A stretch of 64,000 nt of DNA. It comes from Streptomyces asoensis (GTDB lineage: Bacteria; Actinomycetota; Actinomycetes; Streptomycetales; Streptomycetaceae). Below, in pieces: positions 37,107 to 44,790 of this stretch. The translations under genes and the position numbers were made by a program. The stretch covers positions 4,588,001 through 4,652,000 of the forward strand of contig NZ_CP049838.1 in the NCBI RefSeq assembly GCF_013085465.1. Reading direction: 5' to 3'. The notes under the pieces are model-generated. The model made no database searches, had not been told where the DNA came from, and was given only the letters and a program-made list of their open reading frames with translations. The first letter of the stretch is position 1, and every line of letters starts with the position of its first letter.

Positions 37107-38123
37107 TCAGTTGCGGCGCAGAAGCCGGCGGAGACCGAAGACGGCGACGCAGACCGCGGCGACCGCCAGTGCGCCGAACTTGACGCTGCCGGTGGCCGAG
37201 GACCCGTCACCTTCGCCCGAGGCGCTCGAACTCCCCTTCCCGGACGGCGACTTGGCACCCGAACCGGCGCCCTCGGGGGCGTCCTCCGCCACCACGGAGC
37301 TCCCGGAACCCTCACTCCCGTACATGATCTTGGTGCCGTCGGCGGAGTAGCTGACGGACTCCCCCTGCCGCTGGAGCGGCACGTCGAGCCTCCCCTCGCG
37401 CTTGATCTTCCCGCCGTTCCAGGCGTAGGAGATGCCGCCGAAGTAGCCGCGGACGGCGAGCTGGGCGCCGTCCGGGGAGAAGGCGGCGTCGGTGGCCCAG
37501 AGGTCGACGGCGGCGACGGGCTTGAAGATGTTCGCCCCGGAGGCGGAGAGGTTCGCCGGCCCCTCGTAGAGGTGCCCGCCGTCCTCCTTCTTGTCGATGA
37601 TGTAGACCCGCCCGGTCTTGGGGTGCACGAGGAGCGACTCGGCGTCGCGGGCGCCGTCGGAGTACTTCACGACGTACTGCGTGGCCTTGACGGTCTGGTC
37701 GACGAGCTTCGCCGGCTCGGGCAGCCGGTAGATCCACACGTACTGCCAGGTGCCGCCGAGGTTGTCGCCGATGTCGCCGACCCAGATCTCGTTGTCCGGG
37801 CCGATGGAAATCGCCTCGACGTCGCGGGGCGTGCCGACGCCGGTCAGGGTGAGCCGGGCGACGGTCTTCCCGGTCGCGCTGTCGACGGCGTACAGGTAGG
37901 GGCCGTCGTCGCTGTCGTTGTGGGTCCAGTAGACGCCCGGGTGCTGACGCGAGGCGGCGAGACCGCTGGACTCGGTGATGCGCGGATCCTCGATGGTGAA
38001 TCCCTTGTCCCCGTCGGCCGCGTACGCGGCGGGTGCGGTGGACGCGGCGAGCACGGTGAAGGCACCCGAGAGGAGGACTCCGGCGAGAAGGGCTCCGGCT
38101 CGGACGGCGAAAGATCGGCGCAT
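37107..38123 (-). CDS. Secreted, C-terminally membrane-anchored beta-propeller-like protein
   Basis: About 338 residues from MRRSFAVRAG. A Sec signal peptide (to about residue 37) is followed by a WD40/NHL-like repeat region: SSGLAASRQHPGVYWTHNDS, DVEAISIGPDNEIWVGDIGD, DAESLLVHPKTGRVYIIDKK, ATDAAFSPDGAQLAVRGY. A Ser/Gly-rich spacer, a hydrophobic segment (FGALAVAAVCVAVFGL) and RRLLRRN then tether it to the membrane. No LPxTG is present. The DAESLLVHP/IDKK pattern recalls esterase-like/phytase propellers. Function unknown; no operon partner. Confidence 0.82.
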   Translation of the reverse strand: MRRSFAVRAGALLAGVLLSGAFTVLAASTAPAAYAADGDKGFTIEDPRITESSGLAASRQHPGVYWTHNDSDDGPYLYAVDSATGKTVARLTLTGVGTPRDVEAISIGPDNEIWVGDIGDNLGGTWQYVWIYRLPEPAKLVDQTVKATQYVVKYSDGARDAESLLVHPKTGRVYIIDKKEDGGHLYEGPANLSASGANIFKPVAAVDLWATDAAFSPDGAQLAVRGYFGGISYAWNGGKIKREGRLDVPLQRQGESVSYSADGTKIMYGSEGSGSSVVAEDAPEGAGSGAKSPSGKGSSSASGEGDGSSATGSVKFGALAVAAVCVAVFGLRRLLRRN

Positions 38124-38224
38124 GCCCACAAGCCTGCCATCCCGCCCTCCCGTTCACGGATTCGTGGCCGGTCTCACACGCCCCCGGCGGCGGTGATCCT
38201 TTGCCGATCCCTCATCATGAGCGG

Positions 38225-38899
38225 ATGCTCAGGTTCATGCCCGTAGGCGACTCGATGACGATCGGCAGCTCGGGCGAGCACACCTGGCGTTACCGCATGT
38301 GGCGGCACCTGTGCGCCACGTACGGCGGCCCGTTCACCCTGTCCGGCCCGCGCGAGACGCTCTACGACAAGGCGACGGACTCCGCCGCGTCGTACGCCTA
38401 CGCCGACCCCGACTTCCCGCGCGGTCACCTGGCCGGCTGGGGCGAGGGCTGGCTGCACATGGCCCCGCTGATCGGCGAGGCGGTGCGGACGTCACGGGCG
38501 GACATCCTGCTGGTCTCGCTCGGCCTGATCGACCTGGGCTTCTACACGAACGCCGAGCAGACCGCGGAGAACGCACGCGCCTTCGCCGCCGAGGCCCGGG
38601 CGGCCAACCCGCGGATCGCCATGGTGTGGCTGCCGGTCATCCCCAACATCCGCGCCGCGGACGACGCGCCCTTCGCCGCGCAGGTCGCCCGCTTCAACGA
38701 ACTCCTGGCGAAGACGGCCGCCGACCTGGACGAGCCGGGCTCCCCCATCCTCCTGGCCTCGGTCCCGGAAGCCTGGGACATCGACACCGACACCTACGAC
38801 GGCACCCACCCCAACGCGAACGGCGAACACCGGCTGGCGTCGGCCTTCGCGGAGGCGATGCACCAGGGGTGGGGGCTGGGCGGGGAGTACGCGGGCTGA
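38225..38899 (+). CDS. SGNH/GDSL-family hydrolase
   Basis: 224 residues from MLRFMPVGDSMTIGS. Block I holds the nucleophile serine in GDSMT; Block V holds the catalytic DGTHPNANGE (Asp and His). The middle has LLVSLGLIDLGF, where most family members have GxND (block III), so the oxyanion Asn is replaced. No signal peptide, so it is intracellular. The substrate is probably an ester of a carbohydrate or lipid. The gene converges with the aldo/keto reductase. Confidence 0.85.
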   Translation: MLRFMPVGDSMTIGSSGEHTWRYRMWRHLCATYGGPFTLSGPRETLYDKATDSAASYAYADPDFPRGHLAGWGEGWLHMAPLIGEAVRTSRADILLVSLGLIDLGFYTNAEQTAENARAFAAEARAANPRIAMVWLPVIPNIRAADDAPFAAQVARFNELLAKTAADLDEPGSPILLASVPEAWDIDTDTYDGTHPNANGEHRLASAFAEAMHQGWGLGGEYAG

Positions 38900-39030
38900 G
38901 ACCCGCGCCCCACCCGTTCTGGCATATGCGCTCCGCGCCGTGATCTCGTCACCGATGGAAACGACGAAGCCGTCGCCTCCAACTCGCTTCGAACGCATGC
39001 AGAAGGCGACGCTCACACAGACCCGCTACC

Positions 39031-40020
39031 TCACCATGCGAAGGCTTCGGGAGACGGTCCAGGACCGGGGAAGATCTCGTCCAGAGACGTCAACAGCTCC
39101 TCGCTCAGCTCCAGCTCCAGGGCGCGCAGCGCCGAGTCCAGCTGCTCCTGCGTGCGGGGGCCAACGATCGGGCCGGTTACGCCGGGGCGGGTCAGCAGCC
39201 AGGCGAGCGCCGTTTCACCGGGCTCCAGGCCGTGCTTGTCGAGGAGGTTCTCGTACGCCTGGATCTGCTCGCGCGTCTTGGTTTCCTTGAGGGCGTCGGC
39301 AGCGCGGCCACTCGCCCGGCGCCCCTGTTTGGCCTCCTTCTTGAGGACGCCCCCGAGCAGTCCTCCGTGCAGCGGAGACCACGGGATGACACCGAGGCCG
39401 TAGTCCTGCGCGGCCGGGATGACCTCCATCTCGGCGCGCCGCTCAGCAAGGTTGTAGAGGCACTGCTCACTGACCAGGCCCATGCGGCCGTGTCGGGTGG
39501 CGGTCTCGTTGGCCTGGGCGATCTTGTAGCCGGGAAAGTTGGACGACCCCGCGTAGAGGATCTTGCCCTGCTGGACCAGGACGTCGATCGCCTGCCAGAT
39601 CTCCTCGAACGGCGTCGACCGGTCGATGTGATGGAACTGGTAGATGTCGATGTAATCGGTCTGTAGCCGCTTGAGGGAGGCGTCCACGGCCCGGCGGATG
39701 TTCACCGCGGAGAGCTTGTCGTGGTTGGGCCAGACGTCCCCGTCGGCGGCCATGTTCCCGTACACCTTGGTGGCGAGGACCGTCCTGTCACGGCGCCCGC
39801 CACCCTGAGCGAACCAAGTACCGATGATCTCCTCGGTGCGGCCCTTGTTCTCACCCCACCCATAGACGTTGGCCGTGTCTACAAAGTTCAGACCCGCGTC
39901 GAGAGCGGCGTCCATGATGCCGTGGCTGGTTGATTCATCTGTCTGCGGACCGAAGTTCATCGTGCCGAGAACGAGTCGGCTGACCTTGAGTCCGGTGCGT
40001 CCGAGCTGGGTGTACTTCAT
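39031..40020 (-). CDS. Aldo/keto reductase
   Basis: 329 residues from MKYTQLGRTGLKVS, the normal family start; an in-frame ATG 57 bp upstream would add a non-conserved extension. Catalytic tetrad: Asp and Tyr in FVDTANVYGWGENKG, Lys in VLATKVYGN, His in YQFHHIDRS. The GSSNFPGYKIAQ and GPIVGPRTQEQLDSAL (NADPH 2'-phosphate loop) motifs are also present. Broad-specificity NADPH carbonyl reductase. It borders the remnants of a mobile element at 40.1-41.1 kb and its base composition is slightly less GC-rich than its neighbours, so it may be an accessory gene. Confidence 0.92.
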   Translation of the reverse strand: MKYTQLGRTGLKVSRLVLGTMNFGPQTDESTSHGIMDAALDAGLNFVDTANVYGWGENKGRTEEIIGTWFAQGGGRRDRTVLATKVYGNMAADGDVWPNHDKLSAVNIRRAVDASLKRLQTDYIDIYQFHHIDRSTPFEEIWQAIDVLVQQGKILYAGSSNFPGYKIAQANETATRHGRMGLVSEQCLYNLAERRAEMEVIPAAQDYGLGVIPWSPLHGGLLGGVLKKEAKQGRRASGRAADALKETKTREQIQAYENLLDKHGLEPGETALAWLLTRPGVTGPIVGPRTQEQLDSALRALELELSEELLTSLDEIFPGPGPSPEAFAW

Positions 40021-40076
40021 GGGCCACAAGCCAACTGCTTCGAGCTCGCTCCAGGCAAGGGCATCAGGTGCCGCCA

Positions 40077-40151
40077 TCAGGAGTCGTCTCCGAGGTGCCG
40101 GTACAGGGTTACCAGGGAGACGCCCAGAGCCTTGGTTTTCGAGACCGGTCC
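40077..40151 (-). pseudogene. C-terminal fragment of a serine resolvase/invertase
   Basis: The last 20-25 codons read SKTKALGVSLVTLYRHL then GDDS-stop, the typical C-terminal helix-turn-helix of small serine recombinases (usually ALGVSRATLYRHL). The catalytic domain is absent. Confidence 0.4.
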
Positions 40152-40221
40152 ATGGTGGCCCGCGTGGGGCGACTGTCGCACTCCTCGGGACGCTTGCCCG
40201 TCTGTTACGCAGAGTGTCTCG

Positions 40222-40656
40222 TCAATCCTCCTTGCCCTGGTCAGCTTCATCGTCCGTCCAGGGGTACAGGGTGGCGAAGTGACGGATTCGCTCCTGCTCG
40301 GCGCCTTCGTCGGCGGCGTCATAGTGCCGTATCTGCTTCCACCAGCGGTCGTAGTCGTAGCCGTGGCAGTGGTTGAAGTCGAGGGCAGTGCTGCGTAGCC
40401 GCTGCCACTCACGCACGATCGCAGCCTGCTGCCACGGCTCGGGCCGCTCCACCGCGACAAGTTGGTACAGGAAGCCCGCTGAGTCGCTGACCAGGATGAG
40501 CAGGGACCGCATCGCGAAAGCGGTTTCACCGGTCTCACCGACCTCCTCGGACACTCGCCCCAACTGCGCGTTGAGGAACGTCTCCAGGGCGCGGACGTTC
40601 TCGGTGGTCAGATCGACGGCGTAGATGAGGGTGCGGATGGCGCGGTCTCTCTTCAC
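40222..40656 (-). CDS. Small hypothetical protein in the mobile-element remnant
   Basis: About 144 residues from the GTG at 40656; the start is uncertain because no ribosome site is present. Mostly helical and acidic/aromatic: IRTLIYAVDLTTENVRALET, FAMRSLLILVSDSAGFLYQL, HGYDYDRWWKQIRHYD. No signal or membrane segment and no family that I recognise. GC content and codon use are less extreme than in flanking genes, and it lies between two recombinase fragments, so it is probably cargo of a decayed element. Confidence 0.6.
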   Translation of the reverse strand: MKRDRAIRTLIYAVDLTTENVRALETFLNAQLGRVSEEVGETGETAFAMRSLLILVSDSAGFLYQLVAVERPEPWQQAAIVREWQRLRSTALDFNHCHGYDYDRWWKQIRHYDAADEGAEQERIRHFATLYPWTDDEADQGKED

Positions 40657-40741
40657 AGGTGGAGGCCAAGCCGTCGGCCTGGACTCGGTCTCGTGCGGTC
40701 GGGAGCGAGGGGGCGACCTGCCGGGCAGGTTACAAACGCGC

Positions 40742-40768
40742 AGGAGGCCCCGACCACAGGGCCCTCCT
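40742..40768. terminator. Hairpin downstream of the recombinase fragment
   Basis: AGGAGGCCC (40742-40750) against GGGCCCTCCT (40759-40768) with a one-base bulge. It lies just beyond the fragment's stop codon. Confidence 0.5.
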
Positions 40769-40787
40769 CGTCGCATGCAGTTGTCGG

Positions 40788-41105
40788 TCAGCCTTCGCTG
40801 TGGACCGCCGCCATGTTGCGCAGACGGTGCTTGAAGTCCATCGGGACAAGAATCTGAACCCTCCCGACTGGGTGTTGCCACATCCCGTCATGGCCATCGG
40901 GAGCCACGAGCTGCGCGGCGGTCATCTCGGGAATCGGTTCGGCATGGATGACGGCCTTGACCCCTGCGGCGCGTAGCTCCCTGCCCTTTTCGTGCTGGGT
41001 CGACAACGTGCTCCACCGTTCCCGGTAGGTCTCTCCTGTCGGAATCTCCTCCCAGGCGTCCGGGCGCGTGGGCTGCGCGATGAGCTGTTCACGTCGCGCG
41101 TCCAA
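40788..41105 (-). pseudogene. C-terminal fragment of a large serine recombinase (integrase)
   Basis: About 105 codons: LDARREQLIAQPTRPDAWEE, TGETYRERWSTLSTQHEKGR, ELRAAGVKAVIHAE and VGRVQILVPMDFKHRLRNM. The AWEEIPTGETYRERW motif belongs to the C-terminal region of phage-type large serine integrases. Upstream, the frame runs straight into a dispersed repeat at 41108-41135 and then into unrelated genes, so the catalytic and zinc-ribbon domains have been lost. Confidence 0.55.
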
Positions 41106-41107
41106 CC

Positions 41108-41135
41108 CCCGAAGGGCGCGGGGAACTGCGTGACC
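41108..41135. repeat. Dispersed intergenic repeat (copy 3) at the recombinase breakpoint
   Basis: The complement of this segment contains CGCAGTTCCCCGCGCCC, shared with 4831-4852. It lies exactly where homology of the integrase fragment ends. Confidence 0.5.
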
Positions 41136-41203
41136 GGCCGTACCCGGCCGGCACTCGGCGAACGACGCGCGGTTCCCCGGCGCCCGGCCGGGCCGGGGCA
41201 GGC

Positions 41204-41293
41204 CTATCTGCCGACCGCCGCCGCCACGGCCACCACGACGAACATCAGCACAAGCGCACCGGCCATGATCCGGTTCCGGGTCTTCGGGTCCAC
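41204..41293 (-). CDS. 29-residue single-span membrane peptide
   Basis: Starts (GTG) DPKTRNRIMAG and continues as one hydrophobic helix (ALVLMFVVVAVAAA) ending VGR. From memory this peptide is conserved among Streptomyces. It begins 9 bp after the thpR stop on the same strand and is probably co-transcribed with it. Function unknown. Confidence 0.7.
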   Translation of the reverse strand: MDPKTRNRIMAGALVLMFVVVAVAAAVGR

Positions 41294-41302
41294 GTGTCGA
41301 GC

Positions 41303-41875
41303 CTAACCGGCCCCGCCGAGCGCCCAGCGCCCGACCGGCTCGTAACGGGGCTGCTCCCCGGGAACGCCGGACCTCGGCAGGCTGCTGCGGACCAGCACCA
41401 GCTCCCCCACCGTCCAGGTGCGGCCCTCGAAGGCGTCCAGCGCCTCGACGTACGCCTGGACGTCCACCGCCTCGCGGCTGCGGGCCAGCGTGAGGTGGGC
41501 CTTGTAGCGGCGGTGCTCCCCCATCTCCACGCCCGCCTTCCGGGCCGCCGCCTCCGCCCGGTCGGCCAGCAGCCGCAGCGCCGGTACGTCTCCGGCGGCC
41601 CCGGCCCACAGCGCCCGCCCGTGCCCGAACTGTCCGCCGCCCCGCACCGCCAGCGCGAAGGGCGTGCCGCGGTGCGCGGCCCGCCCCAGCCGTGCCGACA
41701 GCTCCGGCACGAGGTCGTCGTCGACCTCGCCGTAGAAGGCGAGGGTGAAGTGCCAGCCGGGGCGGCCCGTCCAGCGCAGCCCGTCCGCACCGGGCAGGGT
41801 GTGCAACCGGGCGACCTCGGCGGCGAGTTCGTCGGCGATGTCGTCCGGGGGCAGCACGGCGGCGAAGAGTCTCAT
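41303..41875 (-). CDS. thpR: RNA 2',3'-cyclic phosphodiesterase (2'-5' RNA ligase family)
   Basis: 190 residues. Two H-x-T-x motifs of the 2H phosphoesterase fold: H42 in WHFTLAF and H127 in AHLTLAR, at the usual separation. Opening RLFAAVLPPDDIADEL is typical. It hydrolyses 2',3'-cyclic phosphates of RNA, and older literature describes 2'-5' ligation. The gene is followed by the 29-aa membrane peptide gene and is divergent from a GNAT gene. Confidence 0.92.
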   Translation of the reverse strand: MRLFAAVLPPDDIADELAAEVARLHTLPGADGLRWTGRPGWHFTLAFYGEVDDDLVPELSARLGRAAHRGTPFALAVRGGGQFGHGRALWAGAAGDVPALRLLADRAEAAARKAGVEMGEHRRYKAHLTLARSREAVDVQAYVEALDAFEGRTWTVGELVLVRSSLPRSGVPGEQPRYEPVGRWALGGAG

Positions 41876-41926
41876 GCCCCCGATTTTCCCGGCCGGCGGG
41901 GCCGCCCGCCCGGCATGATGGGCGTC

Positions 41927-42472
41927 ATGCGGATCACCATCAGAGAAGGCGGACCCGACGACGTCCCCGTGATACTCGGCATGCTCGACAGCAGCGTGGA
42001 GTGGCTGGTCGCGCAGGGGCGCCCAGGCCAGTGGGGGAGGAATCCCCTGTCGGAGAGCCAGAAGACGGTGGAGTCGGTCGCCCGGTACCTGGACGAGGGC
42101 TGGGCGTTCATCGCCGAGGCCGACGGCGTGCCGGCCGCCACCCTCACCCTCACCGACTCGCCCGGCGCGTATCTGGCCCATCTCCCGCCGCCCGGGGAGC
42201 CCGAGCGGTACATCCACTGGCTCGCCTCCGACCGCCGTTTCAAGGGCCACGGTGTGGGCAGCGCCCTGCTCGCGCACGCCGCCGAGGAGACCCGGCGGGC
42301 GGGCATCGGTCTGCTGCGGGTGGACTGCTACGCGGGCGACGACCGCAAGCTCGTCGCCTACTACGAGGCCAACGGCTTCACCTCGACCGAGGCGTACACC
42401 GTCGGCGAACACGCGTGGCCGGGCCAGGTGCTGGCCCGGAGGGTGCGGCCCCCTGCCGCATCCTCCGGGTGA
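41927..42472 (+). CDS. GNAT-family N-acetyltransferase
   Basis: 181 residues from MRITIREGGPDDVP; CATGAT ends seven bases upstream, so it is likely leaderless. Acetyl-CoA motif A: WLASDRRFKGHGVGSALLAH (RFKGHGVG), then motif B LRVDCYAGDDRKLVAYYEAN with GFTSTEAYTV. Substrate unknown. It runs convergently towards the EntS-like transporter gene. Confidence 0.9.
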   Translation: MRITIREGGPDDVPVILGMLDSSVEWLVAQGRPGQWGRNPLSESQKTVESVARYLDEGWAFIAEADGVPAATLTLTDSPGAYLAHLPPPGEPERYIHWLASDRRFKGHGVGSALLAHAAEETRRAGIGLLRVDCYAGDDRKLVAYYEANGFTSTEAYTVGEHAWPGQVLARRVRPPAASSG

Positions 42473-42484
42473 CGGCGTACGACG

Positions 42485-43849
42485 TCATGCCACCGCGGCG
42501 AGTTCCCGGTTCTCCCGGGGCACGAACCGCACGCTCGGGTGGCCGTGGTGCCAGCCCACCGACAGGCGCAGGTTGCCCATCCGGGCCAGGACCAGGCCGA
42601 TGGTGACGGCCGCGGCGGCCGAGACGACGCCGCCCGCCGCCAGGCCCGCCCGGACGCCGTACGCGTCGGTGATCCAGCCGGCGATCGGCGCGCCGATCGG
42701 GGCGCCGCCCATGAACACCATCATGTAGAGGGCCATCACCCGGCCGCGCATGGCCGGGTCGGTGCTCAGCTGGACGCTGCTGTTGGCGGTGACGTTGACC
42801 GTCATGCCGAACATGCCGATCGGGGCCATGAGCAGGGCGAACAGCCACAGGGAGGGGGCCATGGAGGCCACGATCTCCATCGTGCCGAAGGCCACCGCGC
42901 CGGCGACCAGCACCCGCATCCGGGCCGTGCCGCGCCGGGCCGCGAGCAGGGCGCCCGCCAGGGAGCCCACCGCCATCAGCGTGTTGAAGAGGCTGTAGGA
43001 GCCCGCGCCCGCGTGGAAGACGTCGTCGGCGAAGGCCGAGAGATAGACCGGAAAGTTGAAGCCGAAGGTGCTGACGAACCCGACCAGGACGATCGTCCAG
43101 ATCAACTCGGGGCGTCCGGCGACGTACTGGAGCCCCTCGCGCAGCTGGCCCTTGCCGCGCGGGGCCCGCTCGACGGCGTGCAGGTCGCGCGAGCGCATCA
43201 GCAGCAGGCCGGCGAGGGGGGCGACGAACGACAGCCCGTTGAAGAGGAACGCCCAGCCGGTCCCGACGCCGGTGATCATCACGCCGGCCACGGCGGGGCC
43301 GACCAGCCGGGCCGACTGGAAGTTCGCGGAGTTGAGGCTGACCGCGTTCTGGAGCTGGTCGGGGCCGACCATCTCGGAGACGAAGGTCTGACGGGCCGGG
43401 TTGTCCAGGACGGTCGCGAGGCCCACGGCGAATGCGGCGACGTAGACGTGCCAGACCTGGACGTGGCCGGAGAGGGTGAGGACGGCGAGCGCGATGCCGG
43501 TGAGGGCCATCGCGGACTGGGTGAACAGCAGCGTCCGGCGCTTGGGCAGCCGGTCGACGAGTACGCCGCCGTAGAGGCCGAAGAGCAGCATCGGCAGGAA
43601 CTGGAGGGCCGTCGTGACGCCGACGGCGGTCGCGGAGCCGGTGAGGCTGAGGACCAGCCAGTCCTGGGCGATGCGCTGCATCCAGGTGCCGATGTTGGAC
43701 ACGACCTGGCCCATGAAGAACAGGCGGTAGTTCCTGACCTTCAGAGAGCTGAACATCGATGACTTGCGGGCGCCCGCGGCGGGCTTCTCGGCAAGGGTCT
43801 CGTGGGTGGTCGGTGCGGGGGCGGAGTCTGCTCCGGATCCCGAACTCAA
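42485..43849 (-). CDS. MFS transporter, EntS-like group
   Basis: 454 residues, TTG start with GAGG ten bases upstream. Twelve membrane segments; N-terminal NYRLFFMGQVVSNIGTWMQR and QDWLVLSLTGSATAVG, loop motif DRLPKRRTLL, and DNPARQTFVSEMVG are the hallmarks of the EntS/DHA3 exporters. It lies 31 bp downstream of a MarR gene in the same direction, so it is probably a MarR-controlled efflux pump. Substrate unknown. Confidence 0.92.
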   Translation of the reverse strand: MSSGSGADSAPAPTTHETLAEKPAAGARKSSMFSSLKVRNYRLFFMGQVVSNIGTWMQRIAQDWLVLSLTGSATAVGVTTALQFLPMLLFGLYGGVLVDRLPKRRTLLFTQSAMALTGIALAVLTLSGHVQVWHVYVAAFAVGLATVLDNPARQTFVSEMVGPDQLQNAVSLNSANFQSARLVGPAVAGVMITGVGTGWAFLFNGLSFVAPLAGLLLMRSRDLHAVERAPRGKGQLREGLQYVAGRPELIWTIVLVGFVSTFGFNFPVYLSAFADDVFHAGAGSYSLFNTLMAVGSLAGALLAARRGTARMRVLVAGAVAFGTMEIVASMAPSLWLFALLMAPIGMFGMTVNVTANSSVQLSTDPAMRGRVMALYMMVFMGGAPIGAPIAGWITDAYGVRAGLAAGGVVSAAAAVTIGLVLARMGNLRLSVGWHHGHPSVRFVPRENRELAAVA

Positions 43850-43880
43850 AAGGGTCGCCTCCTCATGGCCTGACGGCTGT

Positions 43881-44318
43881 CTACAGGTGTGCGAGTTTCT
43901 CCAGCACGGGGGCGGCGGCGCGCAGTTTCGCCCACTCGTCCTCGTCGAGGTTGTCGACCAGGGTGGCCAGGAAGGCGTTCCGCTTGGCGCGGCTCTCCTC
44001 GAGCATGGCCTCGGCCTGCTCGGTCTTGGTGACGACCTTCTGGCGCCGGTCCTCGGGGTGCGGCTCCAGCCGGACCAGACCCTTGGCCTCCAGCAGCGCC
44101 ACGATGCGGGTCATCGACGGCGGCTGCACATGCTCCTTGCGGGCGAGCTCGCCCGGGGTGGCACTGCCGCAGAGGGAGAGGGTGCCGAGCACCGACATCT
44201 CGGTGGGGCTCAGCGACTCGTCGACCCGCTGGTGCTTGAGTCGACGGGACAGCCGCATCACGGCTGAACGCAGGGAGTTCACGGCGGCAGCGTTGTCGCC
44301 ATGGGTGAGGTCAGGCAT
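43881..44318 (-). CDS. MarR-family regulator
   Basis: 145 residues. Winged helix-turn-helix in the centre: MSVLGTLSLCGSATPGELAR, VQPPSMTRIVALLEAKGLV, then the wing HPEDRRQKVVTKTEQAEAM. It starts the two-gene operon with the EntS-like pump. A TAACTCATTA dyad (44329-44338) in its AT-rich promoter is a possible autoregulatory operator. Typical ligand-relieved repressor of efflux (family knowledge). Confidence 0.92.
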   Translation of the reverse strand: MPDLTHGDNAAAVNSLRSAVMRLSRRLKHQRVDESLSPTEMSVLGTLSLCGSATPGELARKEHVQPPSMTRIVALLEAKGLVRLEPHPEDRRQKVVTKTEQAEAMLEESRAKRNAFLATLVDNLDEDEWAKLRAAAPVLEKLAHL

Positions 44319-44469
44319 CTCTTTAGGATAACTCATTACTCTGGCTAAACAAGCTGGGGGCGCCGGGATTCCCCATGACCCGGGCCACGGAAACCTCTCC
44401 ATCACTCGAACGAGTGAGTAGGCAGCGGAAAGTGACCGGACTGCGGTACGCGCCCGCGACCCTCGTCTC

Positions 44470-44652
44470 ATGGGGACCAGTGTGCTCAGCCTGCGGATAG
44501 ACGGGGAGCTGCTCGAACGGCTCCGGCAGCATGCCGCGAAAAGGGGAATGAGCGTCCAGGACTATGTCGTCCAGACGCTCATTCGCGATGACTTCGACGA
44601 GCGGTTCCAGACCGCCGTCGAGGAGACGGAGAAGTTCTACGGGCTCACCTGA
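44470..44652 (+). CDS. Small ribbon-helix-helix-like protein
   Basis: 60 residues: SVLSLRIDGELLERLRQHAAK, GMSVQDYVVQTLIRDDF, FQTAVEETEKFYG. The strand-helix-helix pattern is that of CopG/Arc DNA-binding proteins and antitoxins. No toxin gene is adjacent, so it is either an orphan antitoxin or a stand-alone regulator. Its 3' end is 24 bp before the tandem repeat of the permease gene. Confidence 0.75.
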   Translation: MGTSVLSLRIDGELLERLRQHAAKRGMSVQDYVVQTLIRDDFDERFQTAVEETEKFYGLT

Positions 44653-44675
44653 GCCGCCACCACGGGCGGGCGGGG

Positions 44676-44790
44676 ATCAGGTGAGGCCGAGGGCCGGCAG
44701 CAGGTGAGGCCGAGGGCCGGCATCAGGTGAGGCCGAGGGCCGGCATCAGGTGAGGCCGAGGGCCGGCATCAGGTGAGGCCGAGGGCCGGC
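44676..44790. repeat. 23-bp tandem repeat duplicating the permease C-terminus and stop
   Basis: Five contiguous copies of a 23-bp unit containing CAGGTGAGGCCGAGGGCCGG. The copy nearest the gene (44768-44790) encodes its last residues MPALGLT and the TGA stop. The four further copies lie downstream, three of them still carrying the TGA. Confidence 0.95.

Noticed and set aside
38900..39030. tRNA or attachment site next to the mobile-element remnant
   Set aside because: No cloverleaf or CCA-type 3' end could be found by eye.
40659..40976. 105-codon plus-strand frame over the recombinase fragment
   Set aside because: Antisense to recognisable integrase C-terminal sequence; no start signals.
44676..44790. 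CRISPR or operator array
   Set aside because: No spacers; the unit is the permease C-terminal coding sequence.
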